Below, in pieces: positions 7,836-16,930 of a DNA stretch of 64,000 bases. The stretch is from CALCNS01 sp964425745. Its GTDB lineage: Bacteria > Bacillota > JAAYKD01. The notes below the pieces were generated by a model. That model ran no database searches. It was given only the letters and a program-made list of their open reading frames with translations, and had not been told where the DNA came from. Position 1 is the first letter of the stretch, and each line of letters opens with the position of its first letter. The stretch is from contig CAYRNW010000010.1 in the NCBI GenBank assembly GCA_964425745.1, positions 1 through 64,000 on the forward strand, in the 5' to 3' direction. The position numbers and the translations under genes are program-made.

Positions 7836-8172
7836 TATACTATCTGGTTTTCTCCTACTTTGCTGTATCCTCTTAGCATTCACTGCCATTGCCAGTTTAA
7901 TTCGTGCCATCCGTGGACCTCGATTTACAGACCGTTTAATGGCGGTAAACATGATTGGTACCATGGTCATAGCGATGATGTGTATCTTGTCGGTTTATTT
8001 AAAGCAAAGCTTTCTGATTGATGTGGCAATTGTTTATGCGCTGTTAAGCGCTTTATCGGTTTTCGTACTCGCACGGTTAGTTATTGTTCGCCGATACGGC
8101 CAAATCGAGCGCGAGAAATCTACACCGATTTTAGAGGAAGGGAGCGTTACAAATGCTGAAAGCAATCACTGA
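7822..8172 (+). CDS. mnhF: Mrp/Mnh-type antiporter subunit F
   Basis: A 116-residue protein with three predicted transmembrane helices and the family segment AIRGPRFTDRLMAVNMIGT (about residues 29-48), followed by SFLIDVAIVYALLSALSVFV. It overlaps the E subunit by 14 bases and the next subunit by 20 bases, so translation is probably coupled. In the complex, F packs with G and E beside the proton and sodium path. Confidence 0.9.
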   Translation: MLPNNILSGFLLLCCILLAFTAIASLIRAIRGPRFTDRLMAVNMIGTMVIAMMCILSVYLKQSFLIDVAIVYALLSALSVFVLARLVIVRRYGQIEREKSTPILEEGSVTNAESNH

Positions 8173-8488
8173 TATACTCGGTGTATCCTTCATTCTTTTA
8201 AGCATGTTTGTTTTCGTTTCCTCTGTCATTGGTGTTTATCGATTCAAATATGTTTTGAATCGCATGCACTCTGCAGCTCTTTGCGAAACTTTGGGCATGA
8301 TGCTATTGGTAATTGGCCTTACCTTTCTTTTGGGGCCTTCTTGGCATGCCGGAAAAATGACGCTGATTGTTGTTTTTCTATGGCTTGTCAGTCCGGTGGC
8401 CAGCCACTTGATTGCTCGAGCAGAAGTGTTAACCCATGCCCACATTGAAGATGAACTGGAGGTGGTCGATGATGATCGTCGCTCTTGA
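8153..8488 (+). CDS. mnhG: Mrp/Mnh-type antiporter subunit G
   Basis: A 111-residue membrane protein with three helices. It has the MnhG signature IGVYRFKYVLNRMHSAALCETLG (residues about 26-48) and SPVASHLIARA near 85. The acidic C-terminus (EDELEVVDDD) is hydrophilic. Start ATG at 8153 follows GAGGAAGGGAG. It overlaps both neighbours. Confidence 0.9.
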   Translation: MLKAITDILGVSFILLSMFVFVSSVIGVYRFKYVLNRMHSAALCETLGMMLLVIGLTFLLGPSWHAGKMTLIVVFLWLVSPVASHLIARAEVLTHAHIEDELEVVDDDRRS

Positions 8489-8726
8489 GTTACTCCTAAT
8501 CGTCTTCCTTTTTATCTGCGCAATCGGTGCTTTTTTATCGGAACGCCTTCTGATTGCTGTGGTAATTTTCATGTCCTACAGCTTGGTCATGAGCGTCATA
8601 TGGGCACTATTGCAAAGCCCGGACTTAGCGATTACCGAAGCCGCTGTGGGAGCAGGAGTCTCTGGTATCCTCTTTTTTATTACCCTGAAAAGGATTCATG
8701 CCTTGAAAGGTACAAAGGATGAGTAA
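8469..8726 (+). CDS. DUF4040 (MbhD-like) antiporter subunit, split-off part of MrpA
   Basis: An 85-residue, three-helix protein matching the DUF4040 segment that is fused inside MrpA in classical Mrp systems and free-standing as MbhD in membrane-bound hydrogenases: SYSLVMSVIWALLQSPDLAITEAAVGAGV, where the Glu in TEAAVG is a conserved ion-path residue. The start is one of two adjacent ATGs (8469 or 8472) after GGAGGTGG; an upstream ATG at 8436 lacks a ribosome site. Its presence as a separate gene is the main sign that this operon is of the Mbh-like type. Confidence 0.85.
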   Translation: MMIVALELLLIVFLFICAIGAFLSERLLIAVVIFMSYSLVMSVIWALLQSPDLAITEAAVGAGVSGILFFITLKRIHALKGTKDE

Positions 8727-9635
8727 ATGATGAACGAAGAAATCAGCTTCTTTAAACGATTAAACGATTGGGTCAACGGGGATGAAGAGCGTTTGTTCCC
8801 AAGCAAAAACGAGTATGATTCTCCGGAGTTACCGGAACCTCCTATTGTAAGAGGAACATTACCGAATAAAGACATCTTATTCTTAAGTAGTTATCAAGTG
8901 ATTGCCATAACGGTTGTTTTGGGCTTGGTTTTTGTTTTGCTGTACACGGTCTATAAACTCCCCTTATTTGGGGTTGCTGACAACCCGGCGGTCAATGAAG
9001 TTGTAGAACGATATGTCGAAAAAGGCTTAGAAGAAACCGGCGCAGTCAATGTTGTAGCCGGCATGATTTTAGATTATCGTGCCTTTGATACCTTAGGTGA
9101 ATCTTCGGTTCTCTTATTGGCAATTACCAGTGTAATGATGTTACTGTTACGCGACAAAAAAAATATAGACCCCGAAGAAGATTTGTTAAACGAACACGAA
9201 GCCGTTTTCGAAGATCAATCCAGAGATGTGATATTGCAAAACATTACGACCATTCTCTTACCCGCCATTGTACTTTATGGGATTTATGTGATACTCAACG
9301 GTCACTTATCTCCCGGAGGAGGATTCTCCGGAGGGGCTATTTTGGGAGCCGGTCTTATCCTCTATGCTACTGCCTTTGGGCATAATCGGGTTCGGAAATT
9401 TTTCTCGATGACCACGTTCCGTGCTCTTACTACCACCGCGTTATTGAGCTATGGTTTATTAAAATCCTATTCGTTTTTATTGGGAGCAAATCATTTGCCC
9501 ACCCACATTCCCTTAGGTGTTCCGGGTGCTATCTTCAGTAGTGGATTGATTTTTGTGTTGGATATTTGCGTCGGTTTGATTGTCGCTTGCACTATGTACG
9601 GCTTTTATGCCGTCTTTTCAAGGGGGGAGATTTAA
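8727..9635 (+). CDS. mnhB: MbhE-MnhB fusion antiporter subunit
   Basis: A 302-residue protein. After a hydrophilic N-terminus (residues 1-50) one helix leads to an outward loop, then DYRAFDTLGESSVLLL near 115, which corresponds to MbhE and to the tail of MrpA. A second half starting near residue 165 (QNITTILLPAIVLYGIYVILNGH and GHLSPGGGFSGGAILG) is a full MnhB domain of four helices. So the C-terminal pieces of MrpA and MrpB are carried on one chain. The gene starts directly after the preceding stop codon, which implies coupled translation. Confidence 0.88.
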   Translation: MMNEEISFFKRLNDWVNGDEERLFPSKNEYDSPELPEPPIVRGTLPNKDILFLSSYQVIAITVVLGLVFVLLYTVYKLPLFGVADNPAVNEVVERYVEKGLEETGAVNVVAGMILDYRAFDTLGESSVLLLAITSVMMLLLRDKKNIDPEEDLLNEHEAVFEDQSRDVILQNITTILLPAIVLYGIYVILNGHLSPGGGFSGGAILGAGLILYATAFGHNRVRKFFSMTTFRALTTTALLSYGLLKSYSFLLGANHLPTHIPLGVPGAIFSSGLIFVLDICVGLIVACTMYGFYAVFSRGEI

Positions 9636-9638
9636 AAA

Positions 9639-10019
9639 ATGAGTATAATCTCCGAACTGATTAATGATCGTTTCATGATTGCTGCAGTCCTCTTATTTGG
9701 CTTAGGCTTTATGAACCTGTTGTTACAGAAGAATCTAATCAAAAAAATTATCGCTTTTAACGTTATGGACTCTGCGATTTTCCTCTTTTTGGCTTCTCAG
9801 GGATACATTAACGGTCGCATTGCTCCGATTATTACCAATGGTATCTTAGATTCCGAAGTTTATATCAATCCTATTCCCAGCGGTTTAGTTTTAACAGGAA
9901 TTGTGGTTTCGGTCAGCGTCACTGCTTTTTTCCTGGCACTTACAGTTCGCCTCTATGGCATCTATAAAACAGTAGATTTCGATGAAATCATGTTACTGGT
10001 TGATAAGGAGGCGGAATAA
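9639..10019 (+). CDS. mnhC: Mrp/Mnh-type antiporter subunit C (NuoK-like)
   Basis: A 126-residue NuoK/MnhC-family protein with three transmembrane helices. Family features are GLGFMNLLLQKNLIKKIIAFNVMDSAIFLFL (residues 21-51) and the third-helix stretch LTGIVVSVSVTAFFLALTVRLY. It lies 3 bases after the B subunit. C subunits contribute conserved acidic or polar residues to the lateral proton channel, as in complex I. Confidence 0.9.
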   Translation: MSIISELINDRFMIAAVLLFGLGFMNLLLQKNLIKKIIAFNVMDSAIFLFLASQGYINGRIAPIITNGILDSEVYINPIPSGLVLTGIVVSVSVTAFFLALTVRLYGIYKTVDFDEIMLLVDKEAE

Positions 10020-11513
10020 TTGCAACCTTTATACTACAATATTCCAGCTATCAGCATCTTACTATGTATGATAGCGGGAATGATTATGCCTTTGCTTCCT
10101 AACGGAAAGGTTGCCTTGAGGGTTACCATGGGTGTCAGTGCCCTCGTCGCAATTTTATCTGCGATTCTAATGATCAATATCATTCCCGTCAACGAATACT
10201 TCACCTACATGATGGGTCATTTTCCCGCACCGTGGGGAAATGAGTTGTCAGCAGGTCCCCTTGAAGCGATGATCGCCTTCATCTTTGGTTTAGTCATGTT
10301 TCTTTCGCTAGTGGGGGGCTCACACACTGTATTTTACGATATTTTACCCGGCAAATTAAAAATGTATTTCACCATGATGAGTATGCTGTTGGCCTCTCTA
10401 CTGGCGATGACCTATACCAATGATATTTTTACAGGATATGTCTTCATTGAAATCAGTACGATTTCTGCTTGTGCCATTGTGGTTGCGCGTGATACCCCTA
10501 AAACAATCGGTTCTACCATCCGTTATCTAACCTTGAGTTTGTTGGGTTCCGGTTTGTTCTTAATCGGTGTGGTGTTGCTGTATTGTATTACCGGTCATTT
10601 GCTAATGCCAAACATTCAAGAACAGGTTTTACGTTTAGTCTCAACCGGATTGTACACGGTTCCTCTGACCGTGGTTGCCGGCCTTCTGTTTTCCGGAATT
10701 GCCATCAAGAGCGCTCTCTTTCCCTTTGGCGGGTGGTTACCTATGGCGCATGGTGGAGCAACGACTTCATCGAGTGCGGTTCTCTCCGGTTTGGTTCTAA
10801 AAGGATATATTGTCATGTTGGTTAAGATCTTTTACCGAGTCTTCACGATTGATTTGATACGAGATTTGAATGTGACCAACATCATGTTTGCCTGTGGCTT
10901 AGCCGGTATGATTTACGGTTCCATTGAGGCTTTCCGTGAAGAACACATCAAGCGAATGTTAGCACACTCCTCCATGGCGCAAATTGGTTATATTTTTATG
11001 GGTTTAGGCTTAGATGTCAACTTAGGCGTTGCGGCCGCGTTTCTGCAAATTATGGTGCATTCCTTTGTAAAACCTTTACTCTTCCTTTGCGCCGGACGAT
11101 TATCGGAAGTCTATGATCACGAAAAAAGTAGTTATCGGCTCCGTGGTTCTGCTCATAAAGATTGGATCGCCGGCATTGGCTTCACGTTAGGCGCAATGTC
11201 CATGGTGGGAATCCCGTTATTGGGTGGATTTACCGTCAAATACTATTTAGTCACCTCTGCCATGATGAATCCAGCAAAATTATGGCCTGCGTTGATCACC
11301 TTAATGATTAGTGCGGTGATGAATGCCTTGTATTATATTCCAGAAGTGATCGCCATTTGGACACGTTGTGAGTTGTGCACTCCGAACCCCGTGGACAGCA
11401 ACCGCGGTTTCAATTGGATTGCAGCACCGATTCTTTCTGCAGGAACTGTATTCTTTGGTTTGAATGGGTACTCATTAATACAACTGATCCAACGCGGCTT
11501 AGCTTTATTGTAA
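10020..11513 (+). CDS. mnhD: Antiporter subunit D1 (NuoL/M/N-like, MnhD/MbhH type)
   Basis: A 497-residue protein with about 14 transmembrane helices and the Proton_antipo_M core: IEISTISACAIVVA (helix-5 Glu), a central Lys in the FSGIAIKSALFPFGGWLPMAHGG segment, and SSAVLSGLVLKGYIVMLVKIF with the second Lys. The start is a TTG preceded by AAGGAGG. It touches the C gene with no spacer. This is the first of four paralogous antiporter-like subunits and the one most like MbhH. Confidence 0.88.
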   Translation: MQPLYYNIPAISILLCMIAGMIMPLLPNGKVALRVTMGVSALVAILSAILMINIIPVNEYFTYMMGHFPAPWGNELSAGPLEAMIAFIFGLVMFLSLVGGSHTVFYDILPGKLKMYFTMMSMLLASLLAMTYTNDIFTGYVFIEISTISACAIVVARDTPKTIGSTIRYLTLSLLGSGLFLIGVVLLYCITGHLLMPNIQEQVLRLVSTGLYTVPLTVVAGLLFSGIAIKSALFPFGGWLPMAHGGATTSSSAVLSGLVLKGYIVMLVKIFYRVFTIDLIRDLNVTNIMFACGLAGMIYGSIEAFREEHIKRMLAHSSMAQIGYIFMGLGLDVNLGVAAAFLQIMVHSFVKPLLFLCAGRLSEVYDHEKSSYRLRGSAHKDWIAGIGFTLGAMSMVGIPLLGGFTVKYYLVTSAMMNPAKLWPALITLMISAVMNALYYIPEVIAIWTRCELCTPNPVDSNRGFNWIAAPILSAGTVFFGLNGYSLIQLIQRGLALL

Positions 11514-11525
11514 GGAGGATCTAAG

Positions 11526-12974
11526 ATGTTTAATCTTCTACCGATGACCATGATCCTCCTGATAGGTTTACCCACTCTTATGGGATTGGTTTTGCTCCTC
11601 TCAAAACCCCGAAAGCCCCAGGGCTGGATTATGGCCACCTTGGTGACGACTTTTGTTATTGCTCTTTTGATGTGGCAACAATCCACTGGCAGTATTACCT
11701 TGGTGCAATTCACAAATCAGTTATCTTTCAGCTTTGCTCATGATTCAATCAGCAGCTTATTCCTAACCTTGGTCCAGTTGGTTTTCATTCCTGCTGTTCT
11801 ATTTTCTTTTGAGTATCACGACCATGACGCAAAAGCGTATCGGGTCTATGGGTTTACCCTTTTAACCTTAGCCGCTTTGAACGGATTATGTCTTTCTCAT
11901 AATCTCCTCACCTTTTACCTGTTCTATGAGTTGGTAACCTTAGCATCGTTCCCACTGGTCTTGCATACCGGTACGATTGCTGCCAGAAAAGCCGCTGTTG
12001 TCTATTTAGGATATTCTGTAGCCGGAGCTGCTCTGGTTTTGGCGGGCTTTTTCTTGGGTGGTGCTCCCCTTTTAGCAAATTTCGCCATGGGAGGCGTTCC
12101 TGTTTCTCAAGGATTGCTCACGAGTTACGCTTGGCTACTGATTGTTTTAGGATTTTCCTGCAAAGCAGGGATGTTCCCTCTCCAATCTTGGTTACCCATC
12201 GCCCATCCGGAAGCGCCGGCGCCTGCCAGTGCTCTCCTTTCCGGAATCATTACCAAAGCCGGTATTTTAGGGATATTACGTACAACGTATTTCCTGATCG
12301 GCCCAGACTTGCTGATTGGAACCAGAGCCCGCAATGTGATGTTGACTTTATCGTTGATCACGGTTTTTTTAGGATCCATGCTCGCCTTCAAAGAAAAACT
12401 TTTGAAGCGACGCTTAGCTTTTTCGAGTGTCAGCCAACTGTCTTATGTGATTTTCGGAATGATGATGATGACCCCCACCGCATTGGAAGGAGCCGTTTTA
12501 CAGGTTTGGTTTCATGCCGGTGCTAAAATTACCTTATTCTTGGTTTCGGGAGCAATTATTCATTATACCCACCAAACCCAAGTTTTAGATCTAAAAGGGA
12601 TTGGCAAGCGATTCCCCATTGTTATGAGTTGCTTCACCGTCGCTTCCCTGTCGCTGATTGGGATTCCCCCGCTGGGTGGTTTTATTGCCAAATGGCAATT
12701 AGCTGCCGGCGCCTTGCAACCCGGAACCGGCCTTTTCGGTTGGTTGGGGGTGATTGTTTTATTGATATCGGCAATCTTAACAGCGGGTTACTTACTACCG
12801 ATTGTGTCAGAGGGCTTCTTTCCTGGAATAGATTATAAAACTCCATCCGGCCCAAAACCTGGCTGGAAAATGCATCTGCCCTTAATCGCTTTAGCCGGCT
12901 TCCTTCTAATTGGTGGCCTTTTCCCAGTGTTCTTGATGCAACCGTTGCAGAGCCTTAGTGCTCTCTTGTTTTAG
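11526..12974 (+). CDS. Antiporter subunit D2 (NuoL/M/N-like)
   Basis: A 482-residue polytopic protein of the same family. Key segments are LFYELVTLASFPLVLHTG (conserved Glu) near 135, GFSCKAGMFPLQSWLPIAHPEAPAPASALLSGIITKAG near 218-255 (two Lys), and a Lys-rich cytosolic loop AFKEKLLKRRLAFSSVSQLSY near 290. The HPEAPAPASALLSG form is the one typical of NuoM/NuoN and Mbh/Mbx-type subunits. A GGAGG site lies upstream and the spacer to D1 is 12 bases. Confidence 0.88.
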   Translation: MFNLLPMTMILLIGLPTLMGLVLLLSKPRKPQGWIMATLVTTFVIALLMWQQSTGSITLVQFTNQLSFSFAHDSISSLFLTLVQLVFIPAVLFSFEYHDHDAKAYRVYGFTLLTLAALNGLCLSHNLLTFYLFYELVTLASFPLVLHTGTIAARKAAVVYLGYSVAGAALVLAGFFLGGAPLLANFAMGGVPVSQGLLTSYAWLLIVLGFSCKAGMFPLQSWLPIAHPEAPAPASALLSGIITKAGILGILRTTYFLIGPDLLIGTRARNVMLTLSLITVFLGSMLAFKEKLLKRRLAFSSVSQLSYVIFGMMMMTPTALEGAVLQVWFHAGAKITLFLVSGAIIHYTHQTQVLDLKGIGKRFPIVMSCFTVASLSLIGIPPLGGFIAKWQLAAGALQPGTGLFGWLGVIVLLISAILTAGYLLPIVSEGFFPGIDYKTPSGPKPGWKMHLPLIALAGFLLIGGLFPVFLMQPLQSLSALLF

Positions 12975-12985
12975 GAGGTGGAAGA

Positions 12986-14518
12986 ATGCCGAATTTCATG
13001 ATTCTGTTAGCCATTCTAACACCCTTGGTCGGTGCTAGTGCAATGACACAACCCTTTATGCAAGATCGCCAACGCCGTGAGCGATTTATCATGGGCATCG
13101 TTTTACTGACCAGTCTATGGACATTTGCTTTGATCATCAAACCTCCCACAGAAATGTTGAAGCTATTCCGTTTGACCGAGCATTTAACAATCGCTTTTCA
13201 TGTCGATGGCTTATCCCGTTTGTTTGCGTCGATCGTTGCCTCGCTCTGGCCATTGACCACGCTTTATGCGTTTGATTACATGCATCACGAAGGTGGAGAG
13301 CAGCGCTTTTTCGGATTTTTCTTGGTCGCCTATGGAATCGTTTTGGGTGTTGCCTTTGCCGGCTCCATGGTCACCATGTATTTGTTCTTTGAACTTTTAA
13401 CCTTGTCCACCTTACCTTTAGTCATGCATCATATGGATGCAAAGGCGCGCTATGCCGGCCTACGATACTTGATTTACTCCATGATCGGAGCTTCCTTGGG
13501 TTTCGTCTCGGTGATTTTTTTGTCGGTTTATGGCAGTGGAGATTTCTTTGTCTTAGGTGGCATGCTGGATGCCAAACATATTATTGGCAACGAAGCCCTA
13601 TTACAAGGTGTTTTCACACTTAGCTTCTTTGGCTTTGGAGTAAAAGCCGCCTTATTTCCCGGTCATGGCTGGCTTCCCCTTGCTTCGGTAGCACCGACTC
13701 CGGTAACGGCACTGCTCCATGCGGTTGCCGTTGTAAAAGCCGGTATCTTCGCTTGTATCCGCTTGGTCTATTACGGGTATGGTACTGAACTATTATCGGG
13801 CAGTTTTGCTCAGACCCTTACGATGTTGGCTGCAGTGTTCACCATTGCATTCGGCTCGATTATGGCTCTACGCACTGATCACTTTAAACGTCGGTTAGCG
13901 TATTCTACAATTAGCAACCTTTCATACATCCTTTTCAGCGTCACTCTCATGACGGACCAAGGGTTACAAGCTGCCGGATTGCATATGATTTATCACGCGG
14001 TTGTAAAAATCACCTTGTTCTTTGGAGCAGGGGCTGTCTTAGCGAAAACCGGTAAAGAATATGTCAGTCAACTTTCGGGCTTGGCCTCGAAAATGCCAAT
14101 CACTTTTGCGTCATTTACCTTGGCATCGTTAGCACTGATGGGCATCCCCCCTCTACCCGGCTTTTGGAGCAAATGGTCCATTGGAAGTGCTGCTGCATCA
14201 TTAGGGACCCCAATTGCCTATATGGGAATTGCCGCTTTGATGATCTCGGCTTTGTTGACCGCGTTGTATCAGATGGGCGTGGTGATCCAAGGATATTTCC
14301 CGACCGATGAACAAGACACCGGCCCCCTCACACCTCGGATGTCACGAAAGCAACGCTGTTCCCCTCGCTACGTCTTACGAGCCGCCAGAGCAGCTTATAG
14401 TGGTCAATTTGAATCCCGAAATATGAATCTGACACTGCTCATCTTGAGTGCTGCGATTTTAATCATGGGGTTTGCCGACGGCTTTGTTGAACAATTGGTT
14501 CACCAATTCTTTTTCTAA
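12986..14518 (+). CDS. Antiporter subunit D3 (NuoL/MrpA-like)
   Basis: A 510-residue polytopic protein, closer to MrpA/NuoL in its pore motif: GFGVKAALFPGHGWLPLASVAPTPVTALLHAVAVVKAG near 215-255, where HAVAVVKAG replaces the LSGxxxKAG of its neighbours. LFFELLTLSTLPLVMHHMDAKA near 130 supplies the conserved Glu. A hydrophilic loop with RMSRKQRCSPRYVLRAARAA precedes the last helix. Strong ribosome site GGAGGTGG; spacer to D2 is 11 bases. Confidence 0.86.
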   Translation: MPNFMILLAILTPLVGASAMTQPFMQDRQRRERFIMGIVLLTSLWTFALIIKPPTEMLKLFRLTEHLTIAFHVDGLSRLFASIVASLWPLTTLYAFDYMHHEGGEQRFFGFFLVAYGIVLGVAFAGSMVTMYLFFELLTLSTLPLVMHHMDAKARYAGLRYLIYSMIGASLGFVSVIFLSVYGSGDFFVLGGMLDAKHIIGNEALLQGVFTLSFFGFGVKAALFPGHGWLPLASVAPTPVTALLHAVAVVKAGIFACIRLVYYGYGTELLSGSFAQTLTMLAAVFTIAFGSIMALRTDHFKRRLAYSTISNLSYILFSVTLMTDQGLQAAGLHMIYHAVVKITLFFGAGAVLAKTGKEYVSQLSGLASKMPITFASFTLASLALMGIPPLPGFWSKWSIGSAAASLGTPIAYMGIAALMISALLTALYQMGVVIQGYFPTDEQDTGPLTPRMSRKQRCSPRYVLRAARAAYSGQFESRNMNLTLLILSAAILIMGFADGFVEQLVHQFFF

Positions 14519-14551
14519 AAGGGACTTGTAAAAAAAATCGGAGTTGATGAT

Positions 14552-16489
14552 ATGAATTTCTTGCTACCGAGTCTTGTGTTTTTGCCCATGCTGGTGGCTC
14601 TGTTCCTACCCGTTTTAGGGGAGGAACAAGCACAATGGCGAAATCGACTCCTGCAAATTGCCACTTTCGTGATTTTTGCCTTGAGTCTGCTCTTACCACA
14701 ATTTTCGGAAGCGATAAGCTTACCGAATTTGGTTGGAGTGGGATTGCATTTTTCCGCCGAAAGTTTGCAAATTGTGTTAGCCATATTGGCATCTTTTGTC
14801 TTTTTACTAAGTGCCTTGGCATCTCCCGCTTATTTTAAAGGCTATCCTCATGTGACTCGATACTCCTTCTTTTTTCTGTTGACAGAAGGAGCCTTATTAG
14901 GGGTTTTCTTAGCTGCTGACCTCTTTACACTCTTTATCTTTTTCGAAATGATGTCCTTCACCTCTTGGGTATGGGTCGCACAAAATGAAACTGTAAAGGC
15001 CAGTAAAGCCGCCTACACCTATTTGGCAATTGCAGTAGTTGGAGGTATGGTCTTACTCTTTGGGCTGATGCTATTGCAAAGCCATTTGCACACCTTGAAC
15101 TTCCACGAACTACACCATGCCATAGAACATGCGGAACCTCAAATCCTCTTTATTGCAGCCGTTTGCTTATTGGTGGGATTCGGAGCAAAAGCCGGATTAT
15201 ATCCGTTGCACATTTGGCTACCCAAAGCCCATCCGGAAGCACCCGCTCCGGCCAGTGCTTTGCTCTCCGGTATCTTAACCAAAGCCGGTGTGTTCGGTGT
15301 TATTTTGCTGGCGTTGTATGTCATGCCCGGTAATGAAACTTTTTCGCTTCTGCTTTTGGCTTTGGGAACCATAACCATGCTTTTGGGAGCCTTCTTAGCC
15401 TTGATTTCCGATGACCTCAAACGCACCTTAGCCTGTTCCAGCTTATCTCAAATCGGTTTTATTATTGTGGCTGTTTCTTTGCTCACCGCAAATCACGATA
15501 CCACCTTAGCAGTAGGAGGAGCACTCCTGCACGTTGTCAATCATGCCCTTACTAAATTGGTTTTGTTTGTCAGTGCCGGTGTTTTCTATAAGCGCTACCA
15601 CACCAACGACCTCAATCAACTTCGCGGAGCCGGAAAAGGCAGTTGGTTTCTCATGATTTGCTTTATGGTTGGAGGTCTATCGTTAGCAGGGATCCCCGGC
15701 TTAGCGGGCTATATCAGTAAAACCTTGATTCATGAAGCCATTGTCGAAAACATGCATGTATGGCAGCATTCGCTCCTGTCTTTTATTGAAATACTCTTTT
15801 TGCTAGCCGGTGGCATGACCTTAGCCTATATGACCAAATTGTTTGTGATCTTGTTTGTTCAAAAACCCGTTTCAAATGAGGATTCTCATGAAGATGCACA
15901 CGGTCACGGTATTGTGAAACCCGATCTAGCAACCGGAGCTGCGATCGGCGTTGCAACACTTGGGCTAGTCGTATTTGGAGCACTGCCAGATCTTTTCTAT
16001 AACGAATTGCTCCATTACACAGCAGACTTCTTTCATGTTCATCCGCATGCCATTCACTGGTTCTCATGGATTAATCTCAAAGGAGCTTTTACCTCCATTG
16101 GAATCGGTATCGTTCTCTTCGTCCTGATTGTTCGCATGCTCTTGACCTCACACGACGGCAAATCAAGTGTTCGAGTAATCCCCTCTTTCGTTGATCTAGA
16201 GCGAGATTTCTATCTTCCGGCTATTCAAGTTTTGACCTTTTTGGGAGCGTTCTTCGCGCGGCTTTTCCATTCGGCCTCCGGTTGGTTATTGACCTTGATT
16301 CAAGAAACTGTCTTCCTAAACAAAAGCCCTCATATCGTTGAGGGCACTGACGATCATTTTGCGCTTTACAGCCGTGGTTATGTCTCTCCCAGCAAATATG
16401 CGCAGACTTTGGCTCAAGAACTAATGCTCTTCGGCATTGGTCTGATCATCACCCTATTCTACCTGCTCGTGGTCAACGCTGGCTTGTAA
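14552..16489 (+). CDS. Antiporter subunit D4 (NuoL-like, extended C-terminus)
   Basis: A 645-residue polytopic protein. The core motifs FEMMSFTSWVWVAQNE (Glu, near 135), GFGAKAGLYPLHIWLPKAHPEAPAPASALLSGILTKAG (near 210-247) and ALISDDLKRTLACSSLSQIG are intact. It exceeds D1-D3 by about 140 residues. The extra part has a His/Asp-rich loop (NEDSHEDAHGHG near 445) and further helices, as in NuoL-length subunits. There is no hydrogenase, ferredoxin- or NADH-binding gene next to it. Last gene of the operon, followed by a terminator. Confidence 0.86.
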   Translation: MNFLLPSLVFLPMLVALFLPVLGEEQAQWRNRLLQIATFVIFALSLLLPQFSEAISLPNLVGVGLHFSAESLQIVLAILASFVFLLSALASPAYFKGYPHVTRYSFFFLLTEGALLGVFLAADLFTLFIFFEMMSFTSWVWVAQNETVKASKAAYTYLAIAVVGGMVLLFGLMLLQSHLHTLNFHELHHAIEHAEPQILFIAAVCLLVGFGAKAGLYPLHIWLPKAHPEAPAPASALLSGILTKAGVFGVILLALYVMPGNETFSLLLLALGTITMLLGAFLALISDDLKRTLACSSLSQIGFIIVAVSLLTANHDTTLAVGGALLHVVNHALTKLVLFVSAGVFYKRYHTNDLNQLRGAGKGSWFLMICFMVGGLSLAGIPGLAGYISKTLIHEAIVENMHVWQHSLLSFIEILFLLAGGMTLAYMTKLFVILFVQKPVSNEDSHEDAHGHGIVKPDLATGAAIGVATLGLVVFGALPDLFYNELLHYTADFFHVHPHAIHWFSWINLKGAFTSIGIGIVLFVLIVRMLLTSHDGKSSVRVIPSFVDLERDFYLPAIQVLTFLGAFFARLFHSASGWLLTLIQETVFLNKSPHIVEGTDDHFALYSRGYVSPSKYAQTLAQELMLFGIGLIITLFYLLVVNAGL

Positions 16490-16500
16490 CAATAACCAAT

Positions 16501-16540
16501 AAAAGTTAGCACCTTCTAAAATAGAAGATGCTAACTTTTT
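16501..16540. terminator. Bidirectional terminator between the antiporter operon and ridA
   Basis: A 17-bp stem with one mismatch has an A-run on the left and a T-run on the right. It serves the converging antiporter operon and the ridA gene. Confidence 0.85.
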
Positions 16541-16549
16541 TATATTGAC

Positions 16550-16930
16550 TTATTCTTGATCGAGTTCAGCAATCGCTTCCAGTTCAAGCAAACAACCATA
16601 GTGTAAGGTAGAAACCGGAATCAATGCCCTGGCCGGTTTATGGTCGCCGAAAAAGGCAGCATATTCCCGGTTGATTTCATCCCAAAGTTGAATGTCACTC
16701 ACATAAATGCGGCAGGAGACCACCGCTGCTTTGCCAATTCCTGCACTATGTAAAACCAATTCCAAATTAGCAAACACTTGTTTCGTCTGATCTTGCACTC
16801 CTTCGGGAATCTTGCCAGTTGCTGGATCCCTGGGTAATTGACCCGAAACATACAGCATTCCATGGCTGACAATCCCAGGGGTGTAATGACCGGCTTGATT
16901 TAACGAATAGGGGGTATGAATAAATTTCAT
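16550..16930 (-). CDS. ridA: RidA family enamine/imine deaminase
   Basis: A 126-residue RidA (YjgF/YER057c/UK114) protein. This family hydrolyses reactive enamine and imine intermediates such as 2-aminoacrylate released by PLP enzymes acting on serine or cysteine. Signatures are ASN/Tyr-containing LNQAGHYTPGI at the N-terminus, LYVSGQLPRDPATGKIP near 27-43, the catalytic Arg in PARALIPVSTLHYGCLLELEAIA near 99-121, and the terminal Glu. The start ATG overlaps the serS stop (ATGA), so ridA is translated from the T-box-controlled serS transcript. Pairing with seryl-tRNA synthetase fits a serine-linked role, but that is inference from context. Confidence 0.93.
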   Translation of the reverse strand: MKFIHTPYSLNQAGHYTPGIVSHGMLYVSGQLPRDPATGKIPEGVQDQTKQVFANLELVLHSAGIGKAAVVSCRIYVSDIQLWDEINREYAAFFGDHKPARALIPVSTLHYGCLLELEAIAELDQE

